A stretch of DNA of 64,000 bases from Nocardia tengchongensis (GTDB taxonomy: Bacteria > Actinomycetota > Actinomycetes > Mycobacteriales > Mycobacteriaceae): positions 2,046,001 through 2,110,000 of the forward strand of contig NZ_CP074371.1 of NCBI RefSeq assembly GCF_018362975.1, written 5' to 3'. Shown piece after piece: positions 1 to 7,963 of this stretch. How positions within the stretch are numbered: the stretch's first letter is position 1; every line of letters starts with the position of its first letter. A program made the position numbers and the translations under genes. A model generated the notes under the pieces. The model ran no database searches. It saw nothing but the letters and a program-made list of their open reading frames with translations, and was not told the origin of the DNA.

Positions 1-1
1 G

Positions 2-1048
2 CTCATCGCCTTCATTCTCGTCACGGTCTTCCTGACGGGCGTGCTGGCGCTGACCATCGCCAACTACGGTGGCGGCGGCACCAAGTTCAATGCCCGCTTC
101 ACCGACGTCACCTCCCTGAACAAGGGTGACGAGGTGCGCGTCGCGGGTGTCCGCGTCGGCAAGGTGACCAATGTGGCCATCGTGGACAAGCGCCTGGCCA
201 ATGTGGAATTCGAACTGACCGACCGGGATTGGCTGCCCGCCTCGGCAACCGCGACCATCAAGTACCGGAACCTGGTGGGCCAGCGCTACATCGCGCTCGA
301 CCAGGGCGCCGGTGAGCAGGGTCGCAAGCTGAACAAAGGCGGGACCATCCCGCTGGAGCGCACCAAGCCCGCGGTCAATCTGACCGAGCTGTTCAACGGG
401 TTCCGGCCGCTGTTCCAGACCCTCACGCCCGAAGACGTGAACAAGCTGTCCTACGAGATCATCCAGGTCTTCCAGGGCGAGTCCGGCACCATCGCGGACC
501 TGGTGGCCAACACCGCCTCGCTGACCAACAAGATCGCCGACAAGGACGCGGTGATCGGCGAGCTGATCAAGAACCTGAATCTGGTGCTGGACAGCATCAA
601 TTCGCGCGGCGACCAGCTCGACCAGTTGATCGTGAACACCGAGGCGCTGGTCTCCGGCCTGAACGCCGAGCGCGGCACCATCGGCTCGGCGGTCTCCTCG
701 CTGGGCAGCCTGGCCTCGGCCACCGCCGACCTGCTGGTCCCGGTCCGGCCGAACCTGCAGGGCGCGATCGCGGGCCTGAACCAGCTCACCGGCACGCTCA
801 ACGACCGCAAGGACGAGGTCGACGAGGGCCTGACCAACCTGCCCATCAAGATGGAGAAGCTGGGCCGCGCCGCCTCCTACGGCTCCTGGTTCCAGTTCTA
901 TCTGTGCGGCATCGACATCGTCGCCGGCCCGGGCCTCAAGGACGCGCCGCAGCTGAACTTCCCGCCCGCACTACAGAACATGCCGACGGTGAATCAGCCG
1001 GTCTACACGAATCCGGCGCCGCGCTGCCACGGGAAGGGAGGCCGCTAG
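2..1048 (+). CDS. mceB: MCE-family lipid-transport protein, MceB position (5' end outside window)
   Basis: The reading frame is open from the window edge, so the start lies upstream. The visible part begins inside a hydrophobic N-terminal anchor, followed by the MlaD/MCE domain (about residues 25-105, with the typical 'NKGDEVRVAGVRVGKV' pattern), then a long helical region rich in heptad-like spacing and a Cys-containing tail. MCE proteins form the periplasmic tunnel or needle of a lipid importer powered by YrbE permeases and the Mkl ATPase. Four more mce genes follow without gaps, and by operon order this is MceB. The 3' end abuts the next start (TAG then ATG), so the genes are translationally linked. 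Confidence 0.9.
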   Translation, partial: LIAFILVTVFLTGVLALTIANYGGGGTKFNARFTDVTSLNKGDEVRVAGVRVGKVTNVAIVDKRLANVEFELTDRDWLPASATATIKYRNLVGQRYIALDQGAGEQGRKLNKGGTIPLERTKPAVNLTELFNGFRPLFQTLTPEDVNKLSYEIIQVFQGESGTIADLVANTASLTNKIADKDAVIGELIKNLNLVLDSINSRGDQLDQLIVNTEALVSGLNAERGTIGSAVSSLGSLASATADLLVPVRPNLQGAIAGLNQLTGTLNDRKDEVDEGLTNLPIKMEKLGRAASYGSWFQFYLCGIDIVAGPGLKDAPQLNFPPALQNMPTVNQPVYTNPAPRCHGKGGR

Positions 1049-2056
1049 ATGGATGACCGCATTGTCATGGGCAAGCGCAGTCCGGCATTCATGGGCGGGC
1101 TCGGCCTGCTCCTGGTGCTGCTGGTGACCTTGTCCGCGTTCAACCTGGACAAGCTGCCGCTGATCGGTGCCGGCACCAAGTACACCGCCGAGTTCTCCGA
1201 GGCCGCCGGCCTGAAGAAGGGCAACGAGGTCCGTATCGCCGGCGTGAAGGTGGGCGCGGTCTCCGACGTCCGCCTCGACGGCGACAAGGTGCTGGTCGAC
1301 TTCCGCACCCAGGACGCCTGGATCGGCAACGAGACCACCGCGTCCATCCAGATCAAGACGCTGCTCGGCCAGAAGTACCTGGCGCTCGACCCGAAGGGCG
1401 ACCGCACCGCGAACCCGCGCGACCGGATTCCGCTGTCGCGCACCGTGTCTCCCTACGACGTGGTCGACGCCTTCAGCGACGCCGCGAAGAACATCGAGGA
1501 GACCAACACCGGTCAGCTGGCGCAGAGCTTCCAGGTGCTGTCGGACGCCTTCTCGGCGACCCCGCCGCAGCTGCGCGGTTCCATCGACGGCGTGGCCCGG
1601 CTCTCGGAGTCGCTGGCCAAGCGCGACGACCAGCTCAAGAAGCTGTTCGCCGCCACCAAGACCACCTCCAAGGTGCTCGCGGACCGCAATCAGGAGTTCG
1701 AGCGGCTGCTGGCCAACGGCGGCCAGCTGATCGCGGAACTGAACGTGCGCCAGCAGGCCATCCACCAGTTGCTCACCGGCGCGAAAACCGTTGCGGCGGA
1801 ACTGACCGCGCTGGTCAAGGACAACGAGGCGCAGATCGGCCCGGCGCTGACCAACCTGAACAAGACGATCGACCTGCTCAACAGTCACCAGGCCGACCTG
1901 TCCAAGACCCTCACCCTGGCGGCGCCCTTCTACGGGCTGTACTCCAATGTGCTGGGCACCGGCCGCTGGTTCGACGCGGTCATCACGAACCTGATTCCGC
2001 CCGCGCTGCCGGACATTCCGGGCAACCGCGATCCGATTCGCAAGTTGGGAGGGTAA
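1049..2056 (+). CDS. mceC: MCE-family protein, MceC position
   Basis: This 335-residue protein has one N-terminal membrane anchor (about residues 10-32), an MCE domain (about 40-120, 'KGNEVRIAGVKVGAV') and a long coiled helical C-terminal part. It is expected to be one of six different MCE subunits that assemble into the envelope-spanning lipid conduit. The start ATG follows directly after the stop of the preceding gene, and the next gene begins three bases after its stop, as expected for a co-translated mce operon. The transported lipid cannot be told from sequence: Mce1-type systems carry fatty or mycolic acids and Mce4-type carry sterols. Confidence 0.92.
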   Translation: MDDRIVMGKRSPAFMGGLGLLLVLLVTLSAFNLDKLPLIGAGTKYTAEFSEAAGLKKGNEVRIAGVKVGAVSDVRLDGDKVLVDFRTQDAWIGNETTASIQIKTLLGQKYLALDPKGDRTANPRDRIPLSRTVSPYDVVDAFSDAAKNIEETNTGQLAQSFQVLSDAFSATPPQLRGSIDGVARLSESLAKRDDQLKKLFAATKTTSKVLADRNQEFERLLANGGQLIAELNVRQQAIHQLLTGAKTVAAELTALVKDNEAQIGPALTNLNKTIDLLNSHQADLSKTLTLAAPFYGLYSNVLGTGRWFDAVITNLIPPALPDIPGNRDPIRKLGG

Positions 2057-2059
2057 CCC

Positions 2060-3319
2060 GTGGCGAAGAATCCGCTGACCGCGTTGAGCGGCACCAGCCG
2101 TAAGAGCAAGATCATCGCCCTGGTGGCCGTCCTGGCGGTCGCGCTCGCGGGGGTCGCGTGGTGGAGCTACGACCGGCTCGAAACCACCAGGATCACCGCC
2201 TATTTCGACAAGTCGATCGGCATCTACAAGGGCTCGGACGTCCGGGTCCTGGGTGTGCCGGTGGGACATGTGGATTCGGTGACGCCCAAGGGTGACGTGG
2301 TCGAGGTCGTGATGAAGGTCGACCGCAAGTACGACATCCCCGCCGACGCCAAGGCCGCCCAGATCACCCCGTCGGTGGTCTCGGACCGCTACATCCAGCT
2401 CGCGCCCGCCTACAAGGGCGGACCGAAGATGGGGCGCAACGCCACCATCCCGAAGGAGCGCACCGCGACCCCCGTCGAGGTGGACCGGCTCTACAAGAGC
2501 ATCACCGAACTGTCGCAGGCGCTCGGCCCGACCGGCGCCAACAAGGACGGCGCGCTGAACCAGCTGGCCCGCACCGGCGCCGAGAACCTCTCCGGCAACG
2601 GTGAGGCGCTGGGCAACAGCTTCACCCAGCTGTCCAAGGCCGCGCACGCGCTCTCCGATTCGCGCACCGACATCTTCGACACGGTCAAGAACCTGCAGAC
2701 CTTCGTGCAGACCCTGGCCGACAACGACGCGCAGGTGCGGACCTTCAACACCCAGCTGGCCTCGCTGGCCGGGTTCCTGTCCGACGAGCGCCAGACCCTC
2801 GGCGACGCGCTGAGCCTGCTGTCGGTCGCGCTCGGCGACGTGGCCCGGTTCATCGACGACAACCGGGACCTGGTGCAGTCCAACGCGGACGCGCTGACCA
2901 AGCTCACCCAGACCCTCGCCGATCAGCGCGACGACCTGGCCAAGGCGCTGCCGCTGATCCCGACCGCGCTGAGCAACCTGATCAACGTGCACAACGGTGA
3001 GACCGGCACGCTCGACATGCGCCCCAACTTCACCGACCTGCAGGACCCGTTCGGCGTCATCTGCAAGATGCTGGACCTGGGCAAGCTGCGTCCCGGCGAC
3101 CCCAAGTTCGAGGCCATCTCGCGGCAGCTGGGTCCGATCCTGAACAACTGCAAGCTGATCACCGATCAGCTCACCGCGGGCGTGAAGACGCCGTCGCTGG
3201 TGCTGCCCTTCGGCATCCTCAGCGGCGAGAACGAACAGCGCAACGCGGTGCCCGGCTCGGTGCCCGGCAATCCGTCCGGCCAGCTGCCCCCGTCGCAGCA
3301 GGAAGGTGGACAGCGATGA
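2060..3319 (+). CDS. mceD: MCE-family protein, MceD position
   Basis: A GTG start is used (2060), three bases after the previous stop, with a purine-rich GGGAGGG just upstream. The 419-residue product has an N-terminal transmembrane segment (about residues 17-36), an MCE domain (about 45-125) and an extended helical domain rich in Gln, Asn and Asp. It ends in a Pro/Gly/Gln-rich low-complexity tail after about residue 390, as MceD proteins often do. Its stop overlaps the start of the next gene by four bases (ATGA). Fourth position in the operon and the domain order support MceD. Confidence 0.92.
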   Translation: MAKNPLTALSGTSRKSKIIALVAVLAVALAGVAWWSYDRLETTRITAYFDKSIGIYKGSDVRVLGVPVGHVDSVTPKGDVVEVVMKVDRKYDIPADAKAAQITPSVVSDRYIQLAPAYKGGPKMGRNATIPKERTATPVEVDRLYKSITELSQALGPTGANKDGALNQLARTGAENLSGNGEALGNSFTQLSKAAHALSDSRTDIFDTVKNLQTFVQTLADNDAQVRTFNTQLASLAGFLSDERQTLGDALSLLSVALGDVARFIDDNRDLVQSNADALTKLTQTLADQRDDLAKALPLIPTALSNLINVHNGETGTLDMRPNFTDLQDPFGVICKMLDLGKLRPGDPKFEAISRQLGPILNNCKLITDQLTAGVKTPSLVLPFGILSGENEQRNAVPGSVPGNPSGQLPPSQQEGGQR

Positions 3320-4548
3320 GCGCCAACCGGATTCGCGTGAAGCGGGCGGGCCTGCTGGCCACCTCGCTCGGCGCGGTGACGCTGCTGGCCACCGGCTGCG
3401 GCGCGGAGAGCATTCCGCTGCCCGGCGGCCCCAACATCGGCAAGCACCCGCTGCACCTGGATATCCGCTTCGGCGACGTGCTCGACCTGGTCCCGCAGTC
3501 CACCGTGAAGGTGGATGGCGTGGCCGTGGGCCGGGTCGACAAGATCCGCATCGCACCCGACAACGCCTGGGAAGCCAGCGTGCAGGTGCTGGTCAACGAT
3601 GACGTCGACCTGCCCGCCAATGCCCGCGCCGAGGTCAAGCAGACCAACCTGCTGGGCGAGAAGTACATCGAGCTCTCCGCCCCCGCCAAGGACGCCGACA
3701 CCGCGCGCCTGAAGGACGGGGCCAAGATCCCCGTCGAGAACACCCGCACCGCCACCGAGGTGGAGCAGGTGCTCGGCGCGCTGTCGCTGCTGCTCAACGG
3801 CGGCGGCGTCGCGCAGCTGCAGCCCATCGTGTCCGAGCTCAACAAGGCCCTGGCGGGTCGCGAGGGCAAGGTCCGGGATCTGCTGAACCAGGCCAACATC
3901 CTGATCAAGGGCCTCGACGACCAGGTCGGCAACATCACCCGCGCGCTGGACAGCCTCAACACGCTGAGCAGCCGGGTGAGCACGCAGACCACCCAGATCT
4001 CCAAGATCCTCGACGAGCTGCCCGGCGGCATCAAGATCCTCAATGAGCAACGGCCGCAACTGATCCAGCTGCTCACCCAGCTGGACCGGGTGGGTCAGGC
4101 CGGGATCGACGTGCTCGACAAGTCCAAGGAAAACCTGATCACCGACCTGTCCTCGCTGCGGCCCACGCTGCAGGCGCTGGGCGCATCGGCCGGTGACCTG
4201 GTGACCGCCTTCCCGCTCATCCCCACCTATCCGTTCCCCGACGAGGCGATCAAGTCCGCCTTCGGCGGCCAGGTCAACACCTGGCTCTCGGTGGACCTGC
4301 AGATCGGCACGCTGCTGTCGAATCTCGGTGTGGGCAAGGGCGATCCGCAGTACCTGCCGCCCTCGGGCCGCCAGGTGAACGTGGATCCGACCAACCCGTA
4401 CTACAACGGCAACGGGCCGCGCGGCGGCTGGCCGACGGTCTCGCTGCTGCCCCTGCCGCCCACCGTGGCGCGGCCGACCGGGCAGCCGGGACCGACCGAT
4501 CCGCTCGGATCGATCCTCGAGCAGCTGGGAGTGGGTGGTCCGCGATGA
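3316..4548 (+). CDS. mceE: MCE-family lipoprotein, MceE (LprK-type) position
   Basis: This 410-residue MCE protein carries a lipoprotein signal rather than a plain anchor. A basic N-terminus and hydrophobic stretch are followed by the lipobox LATG-C near residue 30, so the mature protein should be acylated at that Cys. The MCE domain follows (about residues 45-130), then helices and a Pro/Gly-rich tail. A lipoprotein at the fifth position is the hallmark of MceE (LprK/LprN in mycobacteria). It overlaps both neighbours by ATGA junctions, which points to translational coupling. Confidence 0.93.
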   Translation: MSANRIRVKRAGLLATSLGAVTLLATGCGAESIPLPGGPNIGKHPLHLDIRFGDVLDLVPQSTVKVDGVAVGRVDKIRIAPDNAWEASVQVLVNDDVDLPANARAEVKQTNLLGEKYIELSAPAKDADTARLKDGAKIPVENTRTATEVEQVLGALSLLLNGGGVAQLQPIVSELNKALAGREGKVRDLLNQANILIKGLDDQVGNITRALDSLNTLSSRVSTQTTQISKILDELPGGIKILNEQRPQLIQLLTQLDRVGQAGIDVLDKSKENLITDLSSLRPTLQALGASAGDLVTAFPLIPTYPFPDEAIKSAFGGQVNTWLSVDLQIGTLLSNLGVGKGDPQYLPPSGRQVNVDPTNPYYNGNGPRGGWPTVSLLPLPPTVARPTGQPGPTDPLGSILEQLGVGGPR

Positions 4549-5789
4549 CTCGTCTGGTGCGCAATCAGCTGATCGCCTTCGCGATCATCGCCGTGCTCGG
4601 CGTCGTCTTCGTCGGCGCCAAGTACGTGCGGCTGGACAACATGCTCGGCTTCGGGCTGTACAAGGTGAAGGTGCAGGCCACCGAGACCGGCAACCTGTCC
4701 AAGGGCGCCGAGGTCACCTACCGCGGCGTCCCCGTGGGCCGGGTCGGCGACCTCGACATCACCCCCGACGGCGTGCTCATCACCCTGGAGATGAACTCCT
4801 CCAAGCCCAAGGTCCCCGCCAACGCCAAGGCCGTGGTCGCCGACCGCTCCGCCATCGGCGAGCAGTACGTGGACCTGATGCCCTCCAGCGACGGCGGACC
4901 GTACCTGAAGGACGGCTCGGTCATCTCCGGCGCGCAGCTGCCGATCCACGTGGAGGAACTGCTCACCAGCGTCGACACCTTCGCCGGCACCACCGACCTG
5001 AAGGCGTTGTCCACCACCATCACCGAGCTGGGCAAGGCCTTCGACGGCAAGGGCGACGACCTCAAGATCCTGGTCGACTCGCTCAACAAGTTCACCGCCA
5101 CCGCCAGCGGCGAGAACCTGCAGCAGACCCTGGCCCTGATCCGCTCCGCGCACACCGTGCTGGGCACCCAGGCCGAGCAGTCCCCGGCGATCCTGCAGTT
5201 CAGCGACGGCCTCGACAAGCTCACCGCGCAGCTGAAGTCCAGCGACCCGGACATCCGCCGCCTGATCGGCACCGGCACCGACGCGGGCTCCGCGATCAAC
5301 CGCCTGCTGCAGGAGAGCGGCCCGGCCCTCACCAAGGACCTCACCAACCTGCGCGTGCTGCTGCAGGCCATCTCGCCGAAGTTCTACGCCCTCGGCCCGG
5401 TCCTGCAGATGCTGCCGCTGCTGCCGCTCGGTGGCTCCTCCACCGCGCCCGGTGACGGCACCACCCACTTCGGCCTGGTGCTCGAGACCAACAACCCGCC
5501 CGCCTGCACGCTGGGATACGAAGGCACGCAACGGATTCTGGATCAGATGAAGGCCCAGAACCCGAACTTCGACGACAGCCGCGACGACTTCCCGTTCAAC
5601 ACCCAGGCCGGCTGTACGGTGCCGCAGGGCAGCGAGTCCGCCGTCCGCGGCGGGGCCCGCGCCGACCTGGCCGACCCCAGCGTCGCGCAGCCGTGGGACG
5701 ACAAGCCCAAGTACGACCCGGACAAGCTCAACCTGAACCCGGTGGCCACCCAGCTGTCCACCCTCATGGGCGTCACGCCCAAGCACTGA
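4545..5789 (+). CDS. mceF: MCE-family protein, MceF position
   Basis: Last of the six MCE subunits, 414 residues, beginning at an ATGA overlap. It has an N-terminal membrane segment (about residues 8-25), an MCE domain (about 40-120, 'LSKGAEVTYRGVPVGRVGD') and a helical domain. The C-terminal part contains a Cys near residue 324 and another near 352, which may form a disulfide outside the membrane. MceF typically caps the tunnel or contributes to its outer end. A 29-base gap then separates it from the Mce-associated genes. Confidence 0.92.
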   Translation: MTRLVRNQLIAFAIIAVLGVVFVGAKYVRLDNMLGFGLYKVKVQATETGNLSKGAEVTYRGVPVGRVGDLDITPDGVLITLEMNSSKPKVPANAKAVVADRSAIGEQYVDLMPSSDGGPYLKDGSVISGAQLPIHVEELLTSVDTFAGTTDLKALSTTITELGKAFDGKGDDLKILVDSLNKFTATASGENLQQTLALIRSAHTVLGTQAEQSPAILQFSDGLDKLTAQLKSSDPDIRRLIGTGTDAGSAINRLLQESGPALTKDLTNLRVLLQAISPKFYALGPVLQMLPLLPLGGSSTAPGDGTTHFGLVLETNNPPACTLGYEGTQRILDQMKAQNPNFDDSRDDFPFNTQAGCTVPQGSESAVRGGARADLADPSVAQPWDDKPKYDPDKLNLNPVATQLSTLMGVTPKH

Positions 5790-5818
5790 CGCACAGGAGA
5801 GGTAAGTATGGTGGCGGC

Positions 5819-6538
5819 GTGAGCCAGGACAAGGACAGCGAATCGGGGGCGAACCTCGAGAAGCCGGCGACCGAGCCCGTGGACGGGCCCGCAGTGACGG
5901 TTCCCGAAACGACCCCGGACGCATCCCCGGCCGACGCCGTCGTCCCCGAGGCCGCTGCGGCCTCCGAACCCGCTGACCTCCGCAAACTCGCCCGCATCGG
6001 CGCGGCCGCCCTGCTGGCCGTGTCGGTCGTCGCGGCCGGCGTGATCGGGTTCCTCTGGATCGGCGACCGCAAGGACGAGTCCCGGGCGCAGGCCCGCGAC
6101 AGCGCCCTCACCGACGCCCGCCAGGCCGCGGTCAACCTGATGTCGATCAATCCCGACGATATCGACGGCTCGCTGGCGAACATTCGGTCATCGATGACGG
6201 GCGACCTGCTCAAGCAGCAGGAAGACGGTCAGGAACAGCTCAAGAAGACCGCCCAGGACTCTAAGACCAAGATCGAGTCCGCGGTCGAGGGCATCACGCT
6301 CACCTCGCTCAACAGTGAACGCGACCACGCCTCGGCGTTCGCGGTCCTGAAGATCACCCGCAGCTGGCCCGGCGGCCAGCCCGCCACCTTCCGCCAGCTG
6401 TGGACCCTCGACATGGTCAAGCTCGGCAGCACCTGGAAGGCCGAGAAAGCCCAGAACCTGGGTGAGCCGGTGCCGCTGGGCACCGGCCAGCCGAGTGCCA
6501 CCCAGCAGCCGACATCGGCCCCCAAGCCGGGCAACTAG
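5819..6538 (+). CDS. Mce-associated membrane protein (Mam family)
   Basis: The chosen start is GTG 5819, preceded by AGGAGAGG about 16 bases upstream. An acidic, Pro/Ala-rich cytoplasmic N-terminus of about 60 residues is followed by a single transmembrane helix (about residues 65-85) and an external domain of about 130 residues. This is the layout of Mce-associated (Mam/VirB8-like) proteins, which in mycobacteria stabilise Mce complexes. The protein ends in a Gln/Pro/Thr-rich tail. It sits directly behind mceF and 12 bases before a second protein of the same class. Confidence 0.85.
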   Translation: MSQDKDSESGANLEKPATEPVDGPAVTVPETTPDASPADAVVPEAAAASEPADLRKLARIGAAALLAVSVVAAGVIGFLWIGDRKDESRAQARDSALTDARQAAVNLMSINPDDIDGSLANIRSSMTGDLLKQQEDGQEQLKKTAQDSKTKIESAVEGITLTSLNSERDHASAFAVLKITRSWPGGQPATFRQLWTLDMVKLGSTWKAEKAQNLGEPVPLGTGQPSATQQPTSAPKPGN

Positions 6539-6550
6539 GAGGGAGTGACC

Positions 6551-7328
6551 ATGGCCAACCGGAAACGACCCGTCAATCGCGTCACCCCCGCGCCGCCCGG
6601 CCGCCCAGCGCGGCACCGCGTCGCGAACCACCGCCGCGGACGTGCGGGGCACCGAATCCGAGCAGGCGACCGGGTCGAACGCTCGGTCCACCACCGAACG
6701 CTCCGATCGCACCGCTGCGCGCGCCACCCCGCGCGGGCGGGTCCCGGCCGGTATCCGTGGTCGGGGCCCGGCCAAAAACCGTGCCTCGCAACAGTATTCC
6801 AAGTCGAGCGGGTCCGGCGGGTTTTGGCCCGACTGGGGCATCGCCACCGTGTGCGCCGCCCTGTCGGCCCTGCTGCTGGCCTTCGCGATCGTCGGCGCGG
6901 TCGATCACTGGGTGAGCAAGCCCAACTCCGGCTCGGGCAATCTCGCCTACGTCGACAACGCGGCCACCGACGAGGTGAAGGCCGCCGCCGATCACGCCCT
7001 GACCACGCTCTACGGCTACAAGGCCGCCGAGATCGACAAGTGGAAGGGCTCGGTCAACTCGGTCCTCACCGAGAAGATGCAGAAGGACTTCGCGAAGTTC
7101 GTCGACACCACCGTCGAGACCATCAAGCAGACCCAGACCGACACCCAGGTCAAGACCGACCCGATCGGTGTCACCCTGCTCACCGGCGACCGCGCCGAAC
7201 TGCTGGTCAACCTGAACATCTCCGCCGTCAAGGACGGCAAGCCCGAACCCCTGGCCTCGGGCCCGATCGTGCTGCGCATGCAGAAGACCGGCGGCCACTG
7301 GCTGGCCTCGGAGATCACCGACAAATAG
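6551..7328 (+). CDS. second Mce-associated membrane protein, apparent +1 frameshift near 6590
   Basis: A well-placed ribosome site (GGAGGGAG, 6540-6547) precedes ATG 6551, but that frame runs into nonsense-like Arg-rich sequence. The frame that encodes the real protein (TM helix near 6840-6905 and a VirB8-like external domain ending at 7328) is open back to 6549 yet has no start until GTG 6642, which lacks a ribosome site. Dropping one base in the C/G run around 6583-6600 joins the two frames into a basic N-terminal tail continuous with the membrane domain. So either the base is a sequencing error or the gene is broken. Function is as for the preceding gene. Confidence 0.75.
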
Positions 7329-7367
7329 GGCCTATTTCCGCCCCTTCTCGCGGCCGTGGACCCCGGA

Positions 7368-7475
7368 GTTCACGGCCCCGCCGCGTTCTGGACTGAGTGG
7401 AGCGGGGGAGGAGCGGAGGGACGGAAGAACGCGGCCCGAAGGGGCCGTGAACAGCCCGGAGCGAAGCGTAGGGCA
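7368..7475 (+). repeat. structured dispersed repeat, copy 1
   Basis: An outer perfect 12-bp stem (GTTCACGGCCCC at 7368-7379 with its complement at 7441-7452) encloses an inner 9-bp stem (7381-7389 with 7426-7434). The apical loop contains TTCTGGACTGAGTGGAGCG and a purine-rich GGAGCGGAGGGA. Eight bases after the outer stem comes GCGAAGCG followed by AGGGCA. The same architecture recurs at 61314-61451 with different, still complementary, outer-stem bases. Strand is arbitrary and function unknown. Confidence 0.7.
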
Positions 7476-7767
7476 GGTCAGCACAGTGATCTTGCTCTGG
7501 GACAGGCGATCTCGCGTTTTGTCAACTCGTGCCGCCACTTGACGACTTTCGTCCGAGCCGTCACGCTATTCACAACAGCGGCGGCTGTCACAGGAGACAA
7601 CTCGCCGGCGTGGGCCATGTGAACGCAGCCAGCGGACTCTGGAGCCCGGCCGGACACTTGTGAAGACCGCCACTCGGCTGTGCTGGTATCGGCGCTCGGA
7701 CGCCGGGAATATCGACGCAGACACACCGGGGCGAAGTTGCCGCCCGCGGATCGCCACGGGTGGTACT

Positions 7768-7797
7768 TTGACACCCCCGTAGGTTTGGGTGTAGTTT
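7768..7797 (+). promoter_or_regulatory. predicted rpoBC promoter
   Basis: A consensus -35 TTGACA (7768-7773) is separated by 18 bases from a -10-like TAGTTT (7792-7797). This is the best sigma-A-type match in the rpoB leader and faces rpoB. It would place the transcription start near 7805. Confidence 0.55.
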
Positions 7798-7963
7798 TGG
7801 ACGTTGCGCTGGCTGCCTCCTGTCCATACCTCGATCGCATCACGAAAGTTTCGCCTTCCGGTGTTACTTCCGCTGTCTGCTGTTCGGGTTTCGTTCGGGT
7901 CGTAACCAGCGGAATTCGTAGCAGACAAGCGACGGTCGCGGACCACCACGCGACGCGCGTTAG

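Larger units (their letters stand above)
7329..7963. other. 635-bp rpoB leader region without a gene
   Basis: No credible coding sequence was found. The region holds a structured repeat (7368-7475), a strong sigma-A-like promoter (7768-7797) and roughly 165 bases of untranslated leader before rpoB. Another TTGACG hexamer lies at 7539-7544 without a convincing -10 at normal spacing. Long multi-promoter leaders before rpoBC are usual in Mycobacteriales. Confidence 0.6.

Noticed and set aside
971..3556. 861-codon open frame on the minus strand across the mce genes
   Set aside because: An antisense artefact of high GC: Arg/Gly/Val-rich, no motifs, and fully opposite genes with clear MCE domains.
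7539..7572. Second rpoB promoter at TTGACG
   Set aside because: No -10 hexamer at 16-19 bases; the nearest TATTCA is 22 bases away.
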